DNA of 5,244 nucleotides. It comes from an uncultured Bacteroidales bacterium. Lineage in GTDB: Bacteria; Bacteroidota; Bacteroidia; Bacteroidales; Paludibacteraceae. Within the stretch, counting starts at the first letter, position 1. The number at the start of each line of letters is the position of its first letter. Made by a program: the position numbers and the translations under genes. Under the pieces are notes generated by a model, which was not told where the DNA came from, did no database searches, and saw only the letters and a program-made list of their open reading frames with translations. The stretch lies in contig CAIYTJ010000215.1 of assembly GCA_903929065.1 (NCBI GenBank), forward strand, positions 1-5,244. The letters are read 5' to 3'. Of this stretch, positions 5,097 through 5,244 are shown in pieces.

Positions 5097-5244
5097 AATC
5101 GTAACTGATTCAGATTCAGAGCTATTGCAATTATTACAATCTTTTACTGTTTCTTTTTCATTTTCCGATAATTATTTTTCATTTTTTTCATTTAAAGAAA
5201 CTGTTCCCGATTCTTATTTAGCTGATTTACTTTTAATTAATTCT
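5038..5244 (+). CDS. Possible fragment of an unidentified coding region, open to the window edge
   Basis: This plus-strand frame has no stop for 69 codons and runs off the right edge, reading HFSHLVWHCSRNISKLFTHL and then a Ser/Phe/Leu-rich stretch that includes TDSDSELLQLLQSF and KETVPDSYLADLLL. I do not recognise a family. There is no ATG in frame between the preceding stop (4960-4962) and the edge; the only early alternative is a TTG at 5014, inside the opposite-strand GtrA-like gene. If real, it is an internal piece whose 5' part was lost at the same break that removed the GtrA N-terminus. Codons end mostly in A or T. The strand is T-rich, especially over 5150-5200, which by itself reduces stop codons, so the open frame is weak evidence. 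Confidence 0.25.

Noticed and set aside
5038..5244. Right end as an insertion sequence with transposase
   Set aside because: No transposase motif, clear terminal inverted repeat or target duplication can be seen in the available 200 bases; only a junction is supported.
1..5244. CRISPR array or defence island
   Set aside because: No regularly spaced long repeats and no cas, nuclease, toxin or restriction gene motif appear in any frame.

Overview
The window looks like chromosomal DNA of a member of the Bacteroidota, probably a Bacteroidales-type anaerobe. The signs are the promoters (three good matches to the Bacteroidetes pattern of TTG/TTTG near -33 and TAnnTTTG near -7), coding starts without clear Shine-Dalgarno sequences, a tRNA gene without an encoded CCA end, and the family composition (a split UshA-like nucleotidase with a signal peptide on each half, and a GtrA/flippase-like pair). 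The species cannot be named from the sequence alone.

Layout. Positions 1-310 are AT-rich with no supportable gene, only short stop-bounded open stretches. On the minus strand a strong intrinsic terminator (about 311-356) ends a tRNA-Gln(UUG) gene (374-444) that has its own promoter. Upstream of that on the same strand is tyrS (543-1835), the complete tyrosyl-tRNA synthetase gene. A roughly 200-bp divergent intergenic region carries a promoter for tyrS and one for a plus-strand pair: a secreted protein equivalent to the C-terminal, nucleotide-binding domain of 5'-nucleotidase/UshA (2043-2795), then a secreted metallophosphatase equivalent to the N-terminal catalytic domain (2828-3676). In the classical single-chain enzyme the two domains occur in the opposite order. 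The pair meets head-on with a minus-strand membrane operon, with no bases between the stop codons: a flippase-like protein of the LPG-synthase TM/UPF0104 type (3677-4663), preceded by a GtrA-like protein (4665 to about 5036).

The GtrA-like gene lacks its N-terminal part. Recognisable sequence continues upstream past the TTG at 5006 but stops at an in-frame TGA at 5037-5039. No frame beyond it carries a GtrA N-terminus. The break lies at a 9-bp direct repeat. To its right, up to the window edge, is a T-rich stretch with one plus-strand frame open to the edge but no ATG. A recombination junction, a mobile-element end or an assembly misjoin could each explain this.

Functionally, the left half is translation housekeeping (Tyr charging and a Gln tRNA). 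The middle is probably extracytoplasmic nucleotide or phosphate-ester hydrolysis by two cooperating polypeptides. The right half is a membrane module probably linked to polyprenyl-lipid-carried glycans. I see no CRISPR array, recognisable transposase, phage gene or clearly new multi-gene system. The most notable points are the split, order-reversed nucleotidase and the broken GtrA end.
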